Shown: one piece after another, positions 20,166 through 28,873 of the stretch
How the letters are laid out: each line of letters begins with the position of its first letter
Position numbering within the stretch: the stretch's first letter is position 1
Assembly: GCA_946629635.1 (NCBI GenBank)
Contig: CAMOYA010000007.1
Coordinates: 1-44,638, forward strand
Direction: 5' to 3'
Origin: an uncultured Clostridia bacterium
GTDB lineage: Bacteria > Bacillota > Clostridia > Christensenellales > Aristaeellaceae
DNA length: 44,638 bases
Notes under the pieces: generated by a model
The model's input: the letters and a program-made list of their open reading frames with translations, nothing else
Database searches by the model: none
What the model was told of the DNA's origin: nothing
Translations under genes and position numbers: made by a program

Positions 20166-21944
20166 ATGCAGAACAGGACGCATACATGCAACGAGCTGCG
20201 GCTGAGCGATGCCGGGAAACAGGTCCGGCTGAGCGGATGGGTGGAAAATGTAAGGGAAGTGGGCGGAAATCTTGCTTTCATCGTGCTTCGCGACTTCTAT
20301 GGAACCACGCAGCTGGTTGCGGAAGATGAAAAGATTCTGAACATGTTTCTGGGGATGAACAAGGAGACGGTGGTCAGCGTGACCGGCACCGTCCGGGAGC
20401 GGGACAACAAGAATCCCAGGATGGATACCGGCGATATTGAAGTGGTGCCGGACAGCGTAGAGATCCTGGGCAAATGCCGGTACAACGCGCTGCCGTTCCA
20501 GATTAACCGGAGCCGGGAAGCGGATGAGAGCATCCGGCTGAAGTATCGCTATCTGGATCTGCGGAACCCGGATGTCAAAAAGAACATCATCATGCGGTGC
20601 AACGTGGTTTCGGCGCTCCGCCAGGCCATGACCGCACACGGCTTCCTGGAGATTACGACGCCGATTCTGACCGCTTCCTCCCCGGAGGGCGCGAGAGACT
20701 ATCTCGTTCCGGCCCGGAAGCATCCCGGCATGTTCTACGCGCTGCCCCAGGCGCCACAGCAGTTCAAACAGCTTTTGATGACCAGCGGATTTGACCGTTA
20801 CTTCCAGATTGCGCCATGCTTCCGGGACGAGGATGCCCGCGGCGACCGGAGCCCCGGCGAGTTTTACCAGCTGGACATGGAAATGGCTTTTGCAAGCCAG
20901 GAGGATGTTTTCAGCGTGCTGGAGGATGTGCTGCCTCCGATCTTTGCCAAATACGGAAAATACAGCATCGCTTCCTCCGCGCCTTTCCGCCGGATTCCCT
21001 ATCTGGAAGCGATGGAAAAATACGGCTCGGACAAGCCGGACCTGCGGATCGACCTGACGGTTCAGGATGTGACGAAGCTGATGGAAGGCTGCGGCTTTGG
21101 CCCGTTTGAAAACAATCCGGTGAAGGCGGTTCCGGTGACCGGATTCACGGCCACCCGCAAGCAGATTGACAAGCTGTGCGCCGACGTGGAAGTGGTCAGC
21201 GGCAGCAAACCATACTGGTTCCGTCTGGATGAAAACGGAGAGATCGTCGGCGGCATCGCCAAGTTCCTGCAGGAGCGGAAGGACGAAGTGATCCGGGAAC
21301 TGCAGCTGGAGCCGAACACCTTCGTCGCGCTTTCCAGCGGCAAGCTTGCCGATGCCCGGAAAACGGCAGGCGTGCTGATCAAAAAGCTGGGCGAGATGTG
21401 TCCGAACCATATGGACGCAGAACGGTATGAATTCTGCTGGATCGTCGACTTCCCGATGTATGAGATCGGCGAGGAAAGCGGAGAGCTGGAATTCTGCCAC
21501 AATCCCTTCAGCATGCCCAACGGCGGACTGGATATTCTGATGAAGGCCGCTTCAGGAGAAGTGGATCCCCTGAGCATTACGGCATACCAGTATGATCTGG
21601 TCTGCAACGGTGTGGAACTGAGCAGCGGCGCGGTTCGGAACCATGATCCGGAGATCATGATCAAGGCGTTTGAAATGGTCGGACTGGGAGAGGACGATGT
21701 CAAGGCCAAGTTCCCGGCCATGTACAATGCCTTCTGCTACGGGGCTCCGCCACATGCCGGCATCGCGCCGGGAGTGGACCGGATGGTCATGCTTCTGGCA
21801 GGTGAGGATTCCATCCGTGAGGTGATTCCGTTCCCGATGAACAAAAACGCGCAGGACCTGATGATGGGAGCGCCGGGAACCGTGGAACAGAAGCAGCTGG
21901 ATGAGCTCCATATCGCCATCGTTCAGGATGGAAAGGACGCCTGA
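20166..21944 (+). CDS. aspS: Aspartate--tRNA ligase
   Basis: The 592-residue enzyme has the bacterial layout: OB-fold anticodon-binding domain (about 1-105, GWVENVREVGGNLAFIVLRDFYG), class II catalytic core, and the bacterial GAD insertion (about 285-415). Motif 2 is FRDEDARGDRSPGEFYQLDMEM, motif 3 GIAPGVDRMVMLL, and the aspartate-site stretch ASSPEGARDYLVPAR is intact. It charges tRNA-Asp in the cytosol. Whether it is discriminating or also charges tRNA-Asn cannot be settled by eye. GGGAGGG lies ahead of the ATG and translation is closely coupled to hisS. No strong terminator follows; the next operon has its own promoter. Confidence 0.98.
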   Translation: MQNRTHTCNELRLSDAGKQVRLSGWVENVREVGGNLAFIVLRDFYGTTQLVAEDEKILNMFLGMNKETVVSVTGTVRERDNKNPRMDTGDIEVVPDSVEILGKCRYNALPFQINRSREADESIRLKYRYLDLRNPDVKKNIIMRCNVVSALRQAMTAHGFLEITTPILTASSPEGARDYLVPARKHPGMFYALPQAPQQFKQLLMTSGFDRYFQIAPCFRDEDARGDRSPGEFYQLDMEMAFASQEDVFSVLEDVLPPIFAKYGKYSIASSAPFRRIPYLEAMEKYGSDKPDLRIDLTVQDVTKLMEGCGFGPFENNPVKAVPVTGFTATRKQIDKLCADVEVVSGSKPYWFRLDENGEIVGGIAKFLQERKDEVIRELQLEPNTFVALSSGKLADARKTAGVLIKKLGEMCPNHMDAERYEFCWIVDFPMYEIGEESGELEFCHNPFSMPNGGLDILMKAASGEVDPLSITAYQYDLVCNGVELSSGAVRNHDPEIMIKAFEMVGLGEDDVKAKFPAMYNAFCYGAPPHAGIAPGVDRMVMLLAGEDSIREVIPFPMNKNAQDLMMGAPGTVEQKQLDELHIAIVQDGKDA

Positions 21945-21954
21945 TTCCGGGCGA

Positions 21955-21983
21955 TTGTAAAAACAATCATTATCTGATATAAT
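21955..21983 (+). promoter_or_regulatory. Promoter of the Asp23 operon
   Basis: TTGTAA (21955-21960), a 17-base spacer and a consensus TATAAT (21978-21983) preceded by TG (extended -10). It is about 40 bases before the Asp23 ATG and overlaps a small AT-rich hairpin, GATTGT/ACAATC (21953-21968). Confidence 0.72.
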
Positions 21984-22021
21984 CAGCAGGATAGATCTCC
22001 AGACAGGAGGAGGAATTACAG

Positions 22022-22726
22022 ATGGCTGCGAGAAAGGATCCGATCAGCGAGCTGCCCCTGACCGCGGATCAGGACACGACGCAATCAGCGACGATTACAT
22101 ATGCCAGTGACGTGGTGGCGATCATTGCCGGACTGGCGACCGTTGAGGTGGAAGGAATTGCCGGCATGTGCAGCGTCAGCGGAAGCGTGCTGAGCAAGAA
22201 CCGGAATGTGACCAAGGGCGTTCGCGTGGAAATGGGGACGGAGGAGGTCGCTGTGGATCTGTATGTGGCGGTGGACTACGGGACGCCGATCCACCGGGCG
22301 GCGATGGACGCGCAGGAATCCGTTCGCAAGGCGATCGAAAGCATGACCGGGCTGCATGTGGTCCGTGTGGACGTACATGTTCAGAGCATGAGCTTTGAGA
22401 AGGAAAACAAGGCGCTTGCCGCCGGCGCGGAGAGTGCTGCGCTGGAAGCCGGCCGGCCGGAGCTGGAACAGGACGACGCCGGAAGGAAGGCCTCTGCAAG
22501 GAAAGAAACGCCTACGACTTCCGCGGCCGGAATGACGACTGCCGAAAAGGAAGCGGAAGGGGACATGGAAAGCGGAACGATCCCGGAGAATGAGGGAGAA
22601 GAGGACGGCCGGAAGGCCGGAGGCAGGGATCGCGGCGGCAGAATCAGGGCCAAGAAAGACATGAAGCCTGAAGCGGATGACGGTCCGCAGGAAGGCGTGC
22701 AGAGCGCTGACTCCGTGACTGAATAA
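22022..22726 (+). CDS. Asp23/Gls24 family envelope stress protein with long charged tail
   Basis: Residues about 20-125 form the Asp23 (DUF322) domain: ITYASDVVAIIAGLATVEVEGIAGMCSVSG, GVRVEMGTEEVAVDLYVAVDYGTPIHRAAMDAQESVRKAIESMTGLHVVRVDVHVQSM. Known members sit at the membrane bound to AmaP. Here the domain is followed by an unusual tail of about 105 residues, low in hydrophobics and rich in Glu, Lys, Arg, Gly and Ala, probably disordered; most family members end soon after the domain. GGAGGAGG precedes the ATG. It leads an operon with AmaP and DUF2273 genes and probably supports cell-wall homeostasis. Confidence 0.92.
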   Translation: MAARKDPISELPLTADQDTTQSATITYASDVVAIIAGLATVEVEGIAGMCSVSGSVLSKNRNVTKGVRVEMGTEEVAVDLYVAVDYGTPIHRAAMDAQESVRKAIESMTGLHVVRVDVHVQSMSFEKENKALAAGAESAALEAGRPELEQDDAGRKASARKETPTTSAAGMTTAEKEAEGDMESGTIPENEGEEDGRKAGGRDRGGRIRAKKDMKPEADDGPQEGVQSADSVTE

Positions 22727-22739
22727 ACCGGGTTCATAT

Positions 22740-22772
22740 GACAGGGGAAAGCTTTCCTCTGTCTTTCTGAGT
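22740..22772 (+). terminator. Intra-operon hairpin (partial terminator) between Asp23 and AmaP genes
   Basis: GACAGGGGAAAG (22740-22751) and CTTTCCTCTGTC (22752-22763) are complementary along their length (one G-T pair), with a 4-base loop left at the centre, and are followed by TTTCTGAGTTTATT. The T-run is broken, so it is likely a leaky terminator that lowers amaP relative to asp23, or an RNA processing site. Confidence 0.6.
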
Positions 22773-22808
22773 TTATTGCAGTGACTGGATGCGAACGGAG
22801 GGAAAGGT

Positions 22809-23771
22809 GTGAAAATCAGGGTTTTGGACCGGATTCTGGTGGCTGTGGCGGGTATGATCCTGCTGGCGGTCTGTTCGGGTCTGGTTGCACAGGCATTTTT
22901 CGGCGTTGATCTGTTGGGTCGCGTTTCGAATCTGCTTGAAAGAGAATCCATGCCGATTCGGATCGCTGCCGGAGCTGCGGCGGCGTTTCTGCTGATTCTG
23001 GGTGTCTACTGCGTCCTGGTGCTCTTCCGGCATCGGAAACGGAAGGACGGCTTTGTACTTCAGAAAATGGAAAACGGCGATCTGGCCATCAGCCTGAAAA
23101 CGCTGGAAACCATGGTTGATAAATGCGTTCGTCAGCATTCGGAAATTCAGACGGAGAGCATTCAGCTGGACAATCAGCGGGATGGGCTCCTGGTTCGGAT
23201 CCGGGGGACCGTTGCCGGCGGAATCAGCATTCCGCTGACGGTGGATACGCTTCAGAAACAGGTCAAACAGTATGTGACCGCCTGCAGCGGCGTTGATGTG
23301 AAGGGCATCCGGGTCCAGATTGAGTCCTCCGGAGAAGATGCGCCGGATGCTCCGTTTGCGATTGCTCCGCCGGAACTGAAACCGCTGCTGAACAGCACCG
23401 CTGAAACCGAAGCGGATCCCAGCCCGGCGGAAACGGTGAGCGCGCCGGTTTCGCCTCCCGTCCCGGAGACGGAAGACCCCGCAGCGGAAGCAGTGCCCGA
23501 AACGCCGGATATGATGGCGGCGGAGGCTGCCATGGCTGCAGCGGAGACGCTCAGAAAGGAGTATGGGGAAACGGACGATGATGACCGGCCGATTCACCAG
23601 CGCCTTTTCAGCTCTCGGGAAGAACCGTGTGTGATGCCGATGCCGCCGCTGACCTCAGAGGAGGCGGACGGGGAAGAAGCCGGAAGAAACGCAACGAATT
23701 CTTCAGACGATGTATCTGAACCGGATTCCGGTTCGAAAGATGATGAGGAGGAACAGAAAAATGAACAATAA
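22809..23771 (+). CDS. amaP: Alkaline shock response membrane anchor protein (AmaP-like)
   Basis: The 320-residue protein starts at a GTG behind GGAGGGAAAGG. Two transmembrane helices (about 7-30, ILVAVAGMILLAVCSGLVAQAF, and 50-72, IAAGAAAAFLLILGVYCVLVLF) form the membrane anchor. A domain like Asp23 follows (about 78-170, EIQTESIQLDNQRDGLLVRIRGTVAGGISIPLTVDTLQKQVKQYVTACSGVDVKGIRVQIES). From about 175 to the end it is a Pro/Glu/Asp-rich, probably disordered tail, much longer than in typical AmaP. The family anchors Asp23 to the membrane. It overlaps the DUF2273 gene by 11 bases. Confidence 0.85.
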   Translation: MKIRVLDRILVAVAGMILLAVCSGLVAQAFFGVDLLGRVSNLLERESMPIRIAAGAAAAFLLILGVYCVLVLFRHRKRKDGFVLQKMENGDLAISLKTLETMVDKCVRQHSEIQTESIQLDNQRDGLLVRIRGTVAGGISIPLTVDTLQKQVKQYVTACSGVDVKGIRVQIESSGEDAPDAPFAIAPPELKPLLNSTAETEADPSPAETVSAPVSPPVPETEDPAAEAVPETPDMMAAEAAMAAAETLRKEYGETDDDDRPIHQRLFSSREEPCVMPMPPLTSEEADGEEAGRNATNSSDDVSEPDSGSKDDEEEQKNEQ

Positions 23772-24093
23772 GCTGAAAATGGGTACCCCCGGGATGGGCA
23801 TTCTGTGCGGATGCCTTCTGATGCTTGCAGGTGCGCTGATCATGTGGATCGGTTTCTGGAGAACGCTGGTGCTGATCGTGCTTTTCGGCATCGGGTACTT
23901 CCTGGGCGCCGTCAGCAACAAGGGCGAAGTGATCCGGGATACAGCGGACCGGATCGTTCCGAAGAAGGACACGAAGCCGATTGATTTTGTCAGCGAAGTC
24001 CGGAAGGATCAGGAGATCAGCGCATCCGGCGCAGCGCAGGATTTTGCCGCGGAACAGCCGGATGAGGCTCCGGAAAACGAGACGGAAGAATGA
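23761..24093 (+). CDS. DUF2273 family small membrane protein
   Basis: From the ATG at 23761, with AGGAGGAA upstream inside the amaP end, the protein has 110 residues. Two hydrophobic helices (about 12-30, GILCGCLLMLAGALIMWIGF, and 33-50, TLVLIVLFGIGYFLGAV) and the short basic turn between them match DUF2273, which regularly accompanies Asp23 and AmaP. A charged cytoplasmic tail ending in acidic residues follows. The function is unknown; it is thought to belong to the same membrane complex. The 11-base overlap with amaP indicates coupled translation. Confidence 0.88.
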   Translation: MNNKLKMGTPGMGILCGCLLMLAGALIMWIGFWRTLVLIVLFGIGYFLGAVSNKGEVIRDTADRIVPKKDTKPIDFVSEVRKDQEISASGAAQDFAAEQPDEAPENETEE

Positions 24094-24155
24094 TCCCTGA
24101 ATAGCGCCTTCGCTGCCGCGCAGGACAACGGGGAAAGAAGAGGAGAAACAGATTT

Positions 24156-24608
24156 ATGTCGCGCAAGACTGCACGGATCGCCGCGATGCAGATGATCTTC
24201 GAGAAGGTCTCCGGAGGTCAGGGCGGAGAAGAAACGCTCAAAATGGTATACGATGAGCTGCGGGAGAACGGAATCTCCGGGGAACGTCCTGTCGGGACGG
24301 ATGAGCCGGACGAAGCGGACCGGGCTTATATTGCTGAAGCGTTTGACGGCGTGACCGATCATCTGGACGAGATTGATGCGCTGATCGGCAAAACGGCGAA
24401 GGGGTGGACCCTGGAGCGGATGTCGCTGGTGGATCTGACCATCCTCAGGCTGGCTGTCTGGGAGATTCTGTACGATGACCGCATCCCCGGCAGCGTATCG
24501 GTGGCGGAAGCCATGGAGCTGACGGAAACCTACTCCGATCCGGATGACAAAAGCTTTGTCAACGGGATCCTGGGAACGATACTGCGGGAAACAGAGGCGG
24601 CAAAATGA
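24156..24608 (+). CDS. nusB: Transcription antitermination factor NusB
   Basis: The 150-residue all-helical protein carries the NusB signatures: the N-terminal RNA-binding arginine helix (RKTARIAAMQMIFEK), and LIGKTAKGWTLERMSLVDLTILRLAVWEILYDDRIPGSVSVAEAMELTETYSDPDDKSFVNGILGTILRE. It binds boxA RNA with S10 (NusE) and supports rRNA antitermination. AGAGGAG lies upstream of the ATG. The DUF2273-nusB neighbourhood is common in Clostridia. The stop overlaps the start of the next gene by four bases (ATGA). Confidence 0.97.
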   Translation: MSRKTARIAAMQMIFEKVSGGQGGEETLKMVYDELRENGISGERPVGTDEPDEADRAYIAEAFDGVTDHLDEIDALIGKTAKGWTLERMSLVDLTILRLAVWEILYDDRIPGSVSVAEAMELTETYSDPDDKSFVNGILGTILRETEAAK

Positions 24609-25570
24609 CCGAAGCGGTTCTCGGCCTGGATACCAGCAACTACAGGACATCCGTTGCACTGGTTACGCTCGGGGGGGAGATTCTGATGAACTTTCGCAGG
24701 CTCCTTCCTGTTGGATCCGGGGAAAGAGGCCTGCGGCAGAGCGAAGCCGTTTTTGCCCATCTGAAACAGCTGCATGAAGCAGGCGAGGAGCTCCGGCAGG
24801 TACGGAGCTCCCATGATGTATCAGTCAGGGCAGTTGCGGTCAGTGACCGTCCCAGGGACGGGGCGGAGTCCTATATGCCGGTTTTCAGGGCCGGAGAAAC
24901 CGCGGCCGTTCTTGCGTCTGCTTCCCTGGGCGTTCCGCTGATCCGGACGACGCATCAGCGCGGTCATCTGATGGCTGCGCTGGACGGAACGGTGATGGAA
25001 AATGATTCGGATATCCTGGCCATTCATCTGAGCGGCGGGACAACGGAGCTGCTGCACTGGTATGATGACCGCCTGGATCTGATCGGCGGAAGCCTGGACC
25101 TGCATGCGGGTCAGGTGGTGGACCGGGTCGGCGTTGCCATGGGGCTCGGTTTTCCGGCAGGGCCCGAGCTGGAAGCGCTTGCAGCGGAAGGAAACAGCGA
25201 AGGAAAGCTGGGGGCCAGCATGGAAGATGGTGATCTGCGCTGTCACTTCAGCGGAGCGGAAGCACAGGCGGATCGCTGGATCCGGGCCGGACAGATGCGA
25301 CGGGAGGACATTGCCCGGGAAGTCTACGACCTGCTGGCAAGGACCGTGATCCGAATGCTGACTGCCGGAGCGGCAAAAACCGGGGCGGAACGCGCCCTGG
25401 TCACCGGCGGCGTTGCTGCCAGCCGACTGCTTCGGGACATGCTGGAGACGCGGAGAAAAAAGATGCGCGGGGCACCGGCGCTTGTTTTCGGTAAGCCGGA
25501 AATGAGCGGAGACAACGCCGTCGGCGTGGCGCGGATCGGTGTGAAAGCAATCAGAAGCGGAGGAATGTAA
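24605..25570 (+). CDS. TsaD/Kae1-like paralogue (M22 peptidase-family, non-canonical)
   Basis: The 321-residue protein has the ASKHA fold of the TsaD/Kae1 family: phosphate-binding [15 protein letters not shown], the HxxxH metal motif as THQRGHL (His117 and His121), [15 protein letters not shown] and [15 protein letters not shown]. It starts DTSNYRTS rather than the ETSCDET of true TsaD and lacks several other TsaD signatures, so it is probably not the t6A enzyme. In Clostridia this paralogue recurs between nusB and folD/xseA and is often labelled an O-sialoglycoprotein endopeptidase, which is a historic misname. Its role is unknown. The four-base overlap with nusB shows coupling; folD follows after two bases. 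Confidence 0.85.
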   Translation: MTEAVLGLDTSNYRTSVALVTLGGEILMNFRRLLPVGSGERGLRQSEAVFAHLKQLHEAGEELRQVRSSHDVSVRAVAVSDRPRDGAESYMPVFRAGETAAVLASASLGVPLIRTTHQRGHLMAALDGTVMENDSDILAIHLSGGTTELLHWYDDRLDLIGGSLDLHAGQVVDRVGVAMGLGFPAGPELEALAAEGNSEGKLGASMEDGDLRCHFSGAEAQADRWIRAGQMRREDIAREVYDLLARTVIRMLTAGAAKTGAERALVTGGVAASRLLRDMLETRRKKMRGAPALVFGKPEMSGDNAVGVARIGVKAIRSGGM

Positions 25571-25572
25571 CG

Positions 25573-26427
25573 ATGCCGGCGAAGATCCTGGACGGGAAGG
25601 TGATGAGTGCCGCCATCAGGGAGCAGGTAGCCTGCAGGGTGGCTGCGCTGAAGGATCGCGGCCTGACCCCCGGGCTGGCGGTGATCCTGGTCGGAAACGA
25701 TCCGGCCAGCGAGATTTATGTGCGCAACAAGCGGAACGGCTGTGAGGAAACCGGCATATACAGCCGGACGATCCGGATGGCGGAAACGATCCGGCAGGAG
25801 GAACTGGAAGCACAGATAGAGGAACTGAACCGGGACGATGCGATTCATGGCATCCTTGTCCAGCTCCCGCTGCCTGCCCAGCTGGATGAGCAGGCGGCGC
25901 TGGCGAAAATTCTGCCGGAGAAGGATGTCGACGGATTCCATCTGATCAACGCCGGCCTGCTCATGACCGGCGGAAAAGGAGTCACTGCCTGTACCCCCAA
26001 AGGCGCACTCCATATGATTCGGAGCACAGGAACCGATCTGAATGGGAAGGAAGCCGTCGTCATCGGGCGCAGCAACATCGTCGGAAAGCCGATGGCGATG
26101 CTGCTTCTGCATGAAAACTGCACGGTAACCATCTGCCACAGCCGGACAAAGGATCTGAAAACGCATACGAGGCGGGCGGATATCCTGGTCAGCGCTGTCG
26201 GCAGAGCGGGATTTGTGACGGCGGACATGGTGAAGGAAGGCGCGATTGTCATCGATGTGGGGATCAACCGGGTCGACGGCAAGGTATGCGGAGATGTGGA
26301 CTTCGAAGGCGTGAAGGAAGTGGCCGGATGGATCACCCCGGTGCCGGGCGGCGTCGGAAAGATGACGATTGCCATGCTGCTGGTAAACACGGTTGAGGCA
26401 GCGGAAAGGAAGCTGGCGGGTGACTGA
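25573..26427 (+). CDS. folD: Bifunctional methylenetetrahydrofolate dehydrogenase/cyclohydrolase
   Basis: This 284-residue protein is full length for FolD. It shows the catalytic lysine region in [56 protein letters not shown], the cofactor-binding [18 protein letters not shown] and the C-terminal [15 protein letters not shown]. It interconverts 5,10-methylene-, methenyl- and 10-formyl-tetrahydrofolate in the cytosol, feeding purine and formylmethionine synthesis. It follows the TsaD-like gene after two bases and overlaps the xseA start. Cofactor preference (NADP or NAD) is not decided here. Confidence 0.98.
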   Translation: MPAKILDGKVMSAAIREQVACRVAALKDRGLTPGLAVILVGNDPASEIYVRNKRNGCEETGIYSRTIRMAETIRQEELEAQIEELNRDDAIHGILVQLPLPAQLDEQAALAKILPEKDVDGFHLINAGLLMTGGKGVTACTPKGALHMIRSTGTDLNGKEAVVIGRSNIVGKPMAMLLLHENCTVTICHSRTKDLKTHTRRADILVSAVGRAGFVTADMVKEGAIVIDVGINRVDGKVCGDVDFEGVKEVAGWITPVPGGVGKMTIAMLLVNTVEAAERKLAGD

Positions 26428-27682
26428 GCGGACAGGAATGACCGTTTCCCGGCTGAACCTGCTCGTGGCGGAAGCCATCCGGAAAGAACCGCGGATCCGC
26501 GATGTGATGGTAACGGGTGAGGTCAGCGGATTCCGCCATCATCTTGCATCGGGACACTGGTACTTCAGCCTGAAGGATGAGGAAAGCGCCATCAGCTGTG
26601 TCATGTTCCGGACGAATACGCTTCGCGCTGCCCTGCGGCCGCGTGACGGGCAAAACGTTACGGTTACCGGATATGTGGACGTTTATCCGAAGAATGGAAG
26701 CTATCAGCTCTACGTGACGGGAATGCGGGACGCCGGAAGGGGCGATATGTACGTCCGCCTGGAGGAACTGAAACGGAAGCTGCTGGCGGAAGGTCTGTTC
26801 GATCCCTCCCGGAAGCGGACGCTGCCGATGCTGCCCCGCAAGGTGGCAGTGGTCACGTCGCCAAGCGGCGCGGCGCTGCACGATATTCTGAATGTATCGG
26901 GTATGCGCTGTCCCTCTGTGCCGATCGTCCTGATTCCCGTAACCGTCCAGGGGGACACGGCGGCGGCGGAAATTGCCGCGGGGATCCGAACGGCAAACGG
27001 GATGACCGATGTGGATGTGATCATCGTCGGCCGGGGCGGAGGCTCTGCGGAGGATCTCTGGTGCTTCAATGACGAACGGGTTGCGCGGGCAGTCGCAGAA
27101 AGCCGGATTCCGGTGGTTTCCGGAGTGGGACACGAAATTGACACGACGCTGTGCGATCTGGCTGCGGATGTGAGAGCATCCACGCCGAGCAATGCGGCAG
27201 AGATCGTCTTTCCGGCACGGAAGGAGCTGACGGACCGGACGGCACTGATGCGCCAGGGATTATACCGGGCGCAGCGGGATGTGCTTGAACGGATGGCTCA
27301 GAAAATCCGGGACTGTTCCGCCGCGCTCAGCCTGGTTTCCCCGGAGCGGAGAATCGCACAACTGATCGCGGGATGTCAGCTGATGCGGGAGAGAATGAAC
27401 CATGCGATCCGTCTCCGGATGGAAGGCGGGGAAGGCGCTGTTCGGGAATCCCGGACGCATCTGGACTATGCGATGGATCGGAGAATGGAAGCGGCGAGGA
27501 GCGGGATGGAGCGGCTCCGGGTCAGACTGGAGACGCTCAATCCGATGAGCGTGCTGGACCGGGGGTACGCAGTGGTGTATGGACCGGAGCATCTGGTCAC
27601 CCGGGCAGAGGAGGCCCGACGGAGCAGTGCGCTGACCGTTCGGTTTGCCGACGGTCGCGTGGACGTCACGGTAAAACCGTAG
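26420..27682 (+). CDS. xseA: Exodeoxyribonuclease VII large subunit
   Basis: The likely start is GTG at 26420, inside the folD stop region and behind GGAAAGGAAG, giving 420 residues. An ATG at 26438 (MTVSRLN) is the alternative. The N-terminal OB fold (about 5-105, [33 protein letters not shown]) and the catalytic part ([77 protein letters not shown]) are typical, followed by a long coiled coil that carries XseB. It degrades single-stranded DNA to oligonucleotides. It is followed by xseB after 64 bases. Confidence 0.97.
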   Translation: MTERTGMTVSRLNLLVAEAIRKEPRIRDVMVTGEVSGFRHHLASGHWYFSLKDEESAISCVMFRTNTLRAALRPRDGQNVTVTGYVDVYPKNGSYQLYVTGMRDAGRGDMYVRLEELKRKLLAEGLFDPSRKRTLPMLPRKVAVVTSPSGAALHDILNVSGMRCPSVPIVLIPVTVQGDTAAAEIAAGIRTANGMTDVDVIIVGRGGGSAEDLWCFNDERVARAVAESRIPVVSGVGHEIDTTLCDLAADVRASTPSNAAEIVFPARKELTDRTALMRQGLYRAQRDVLERMAQKIRDCSAALSLVSPERRIAQLIAGCQLMRERMNHAIRLRMEGGEGAVRESRTHLDYAMDRRMEAARSGMERLRVRLETLNPMSVLDRGYAVVYGPEHLVTRAEEARRSSALTVRFADGRVDVTVKP

Positions 27683-27746
27683 AATCGATTCCCGGGAATC
27701 CGAGGCGGAGCCCGGAGTTTGCAGAAACGGAGAAAGCGTCTGGAAG

Positions 27747-27962
27747 ATGGACAATCAGGAAGAAATGCGGTTTGAAGACCGGCTGGAAGCGGTGCAGAAC
27801 ATGATCGGAAGGATCGAAGGCGGCCAGCTGTCGCTGGAGGATTCCGTGAAACAGTATGAGGAAGGAATGAAGATTCTGGCAGAGCTGGATCGGAAGCTGG
27901 GAGAGATGAACAGGCGCCTGACGGTTCTGCGGGACGGGAAGGAAACCGAACTGGAAGCCTGA
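27747..27962 (+). CDS. xseB: Exodeoxyribonuclease VII small subunit
   Basis: The 71-residue helical protein has the XseB pattern FEDRLEAVQNMIGRIEGGQLSLEDSVKQYEEGMKILAELDRKL. Several copies wrap the XseA coiled coil. The site before the ATG (GGAG) is modest. The order xseA-xseB-ispA is the standard one in Bacillota. Confidence 0.96.
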   Translation: MDNQEEMRFEDRLEAVQNMIGRIEGGQLSLEDSVKQYEEGMKILAELDRKLGEMNRRLTVLRDGKETELEA

Positions 27963-27991
27963 ACAATACAAGCAGAGGTCGGATCAACGGG

Positions 27992-28861
27992 ATGAGAACT
28001 TACGAGGAATACCGGGCGATGGTGGAAAAAGAGCTGATTCCGGTGCTTTCCACCTGCGGAAGGATCCCGGACAGGCTGCGGGAAGCCATGGAATACAGCC
28101 TGAAGGCCGGCGGGAAAAGACTGCGGCCGGTGCTGCTGCTGGCTGCCTGCGAGGCTGCCGGGGGACGGGCGGAAGAGGCGATGCCCTTTGCCTGCGCACT
28201 GGAAATGATCCATACCTACAGCCTGATCCATGATGATCTTCCTGCCATGGACAATGACGATCTTCGCCGGGGCAAGCCCACCAGCCACAAGGTGTTCGGC
28301 GAGGCAATGGCCATTCTGGCGGGGGACGGGCTGCTGAATGCGGCGACAGAGGTGATGGCCTCCGCTGCCCTGAAAATGGGAGACATGCGGGGGATCCGTG
28401 CGCTGGAGACCGTGATGCGCCATGCCGGAGTGACGGGGATGATTGCCGGTCAGACCATGGACGTAACCATGGAGGGCGAAACGCCCCGGGAGGATCTGGT
28501 CTCCTATATTCATGCTCACAAGACCGCGGATCTTCTGGAAGCGCCGATGGAAGCCGGGCTGATCCTGGGCGGTGCCGGGAAAGACGCCGTGGACGCAGGA
28601 AGACGGTACGGATATCATCTCGGACTGGCTTTCCAGATGACCGATGATCTGCTGGACGTCACCGGCAGCGCGGAAATGATGGGGAAAAACCCGGGAATGG
28701 ATCAGAACAAGATGACCTGGGTCGCGCTGAAGGGGACGGATGCAACGGAACGGGACGCCATTGAACAGGTAAAATGTGCAAAACAGGCACTGACAGAGCT
28801 GCCGTGGAACATAGGTTTTTTCTCCGATCTGGCGGACAGCATCGTGGATCGGAAGCAATAA
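27992..28861 (+). CDS. ispA: Polyprenyl (farnesyl/geranylgeranyl) diphosphate synthase
   Basis: The 289-residue all-helical prenyltransferase has GGKRLRPVLLLAAC, the first aspartate-rich motif in HDDLPAMDNDDLRRGKPTSHKVF, and the second in FQMTDDLLDVTGSAEMMGK; these bind the Mg2+-diphosphates. The residues before the first motif (MIHTYSLI) fit a short- to medium-chain product such as farnesyl diphosphate, used for undecaprenyl carrier and quinone synthesis. Chain length cannot be fixed by eye. It follows xseB after 29 bases. The dxs gene that often comes next in Bacillota is absent and is replaced by a DUF6106 gene. Confidence 0.95.
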   Translation: MRTYEEYRAMVEKELIPVLSTCGRIPDRLREAMEYSLKAGGKRLRPVLLLAACEAAGGRAEEAMPFACALEMIHTYSLIHDDLPAMDNDDLRRGKPTSHKVFGEAMAILAGDGLLNAATEVMASAALKMGDMRGIRALETVMRHAGVTGMIAGQTMDVTMEGETPREDLVSYIHAHKTADLLEAPMEAGLILGGAGKDAVDAGRRYGYHLGLAFQMTDDLLDVTGSAEMMGKNPGMDQNKMTWVALKGTDATERDAIEQVKCAKQALTELPWNIGFFSDLADSIVDRKQ

Positions 28862-28873
28862 AGGGACGGGGGA

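Noticed and set aside
18807..21500. 897-codon open frame opposite hisS and aspS
   Set aside because: It runs antisense across two certain synthetase genes and their 3-base gap; it is a product of high GC codon bias.
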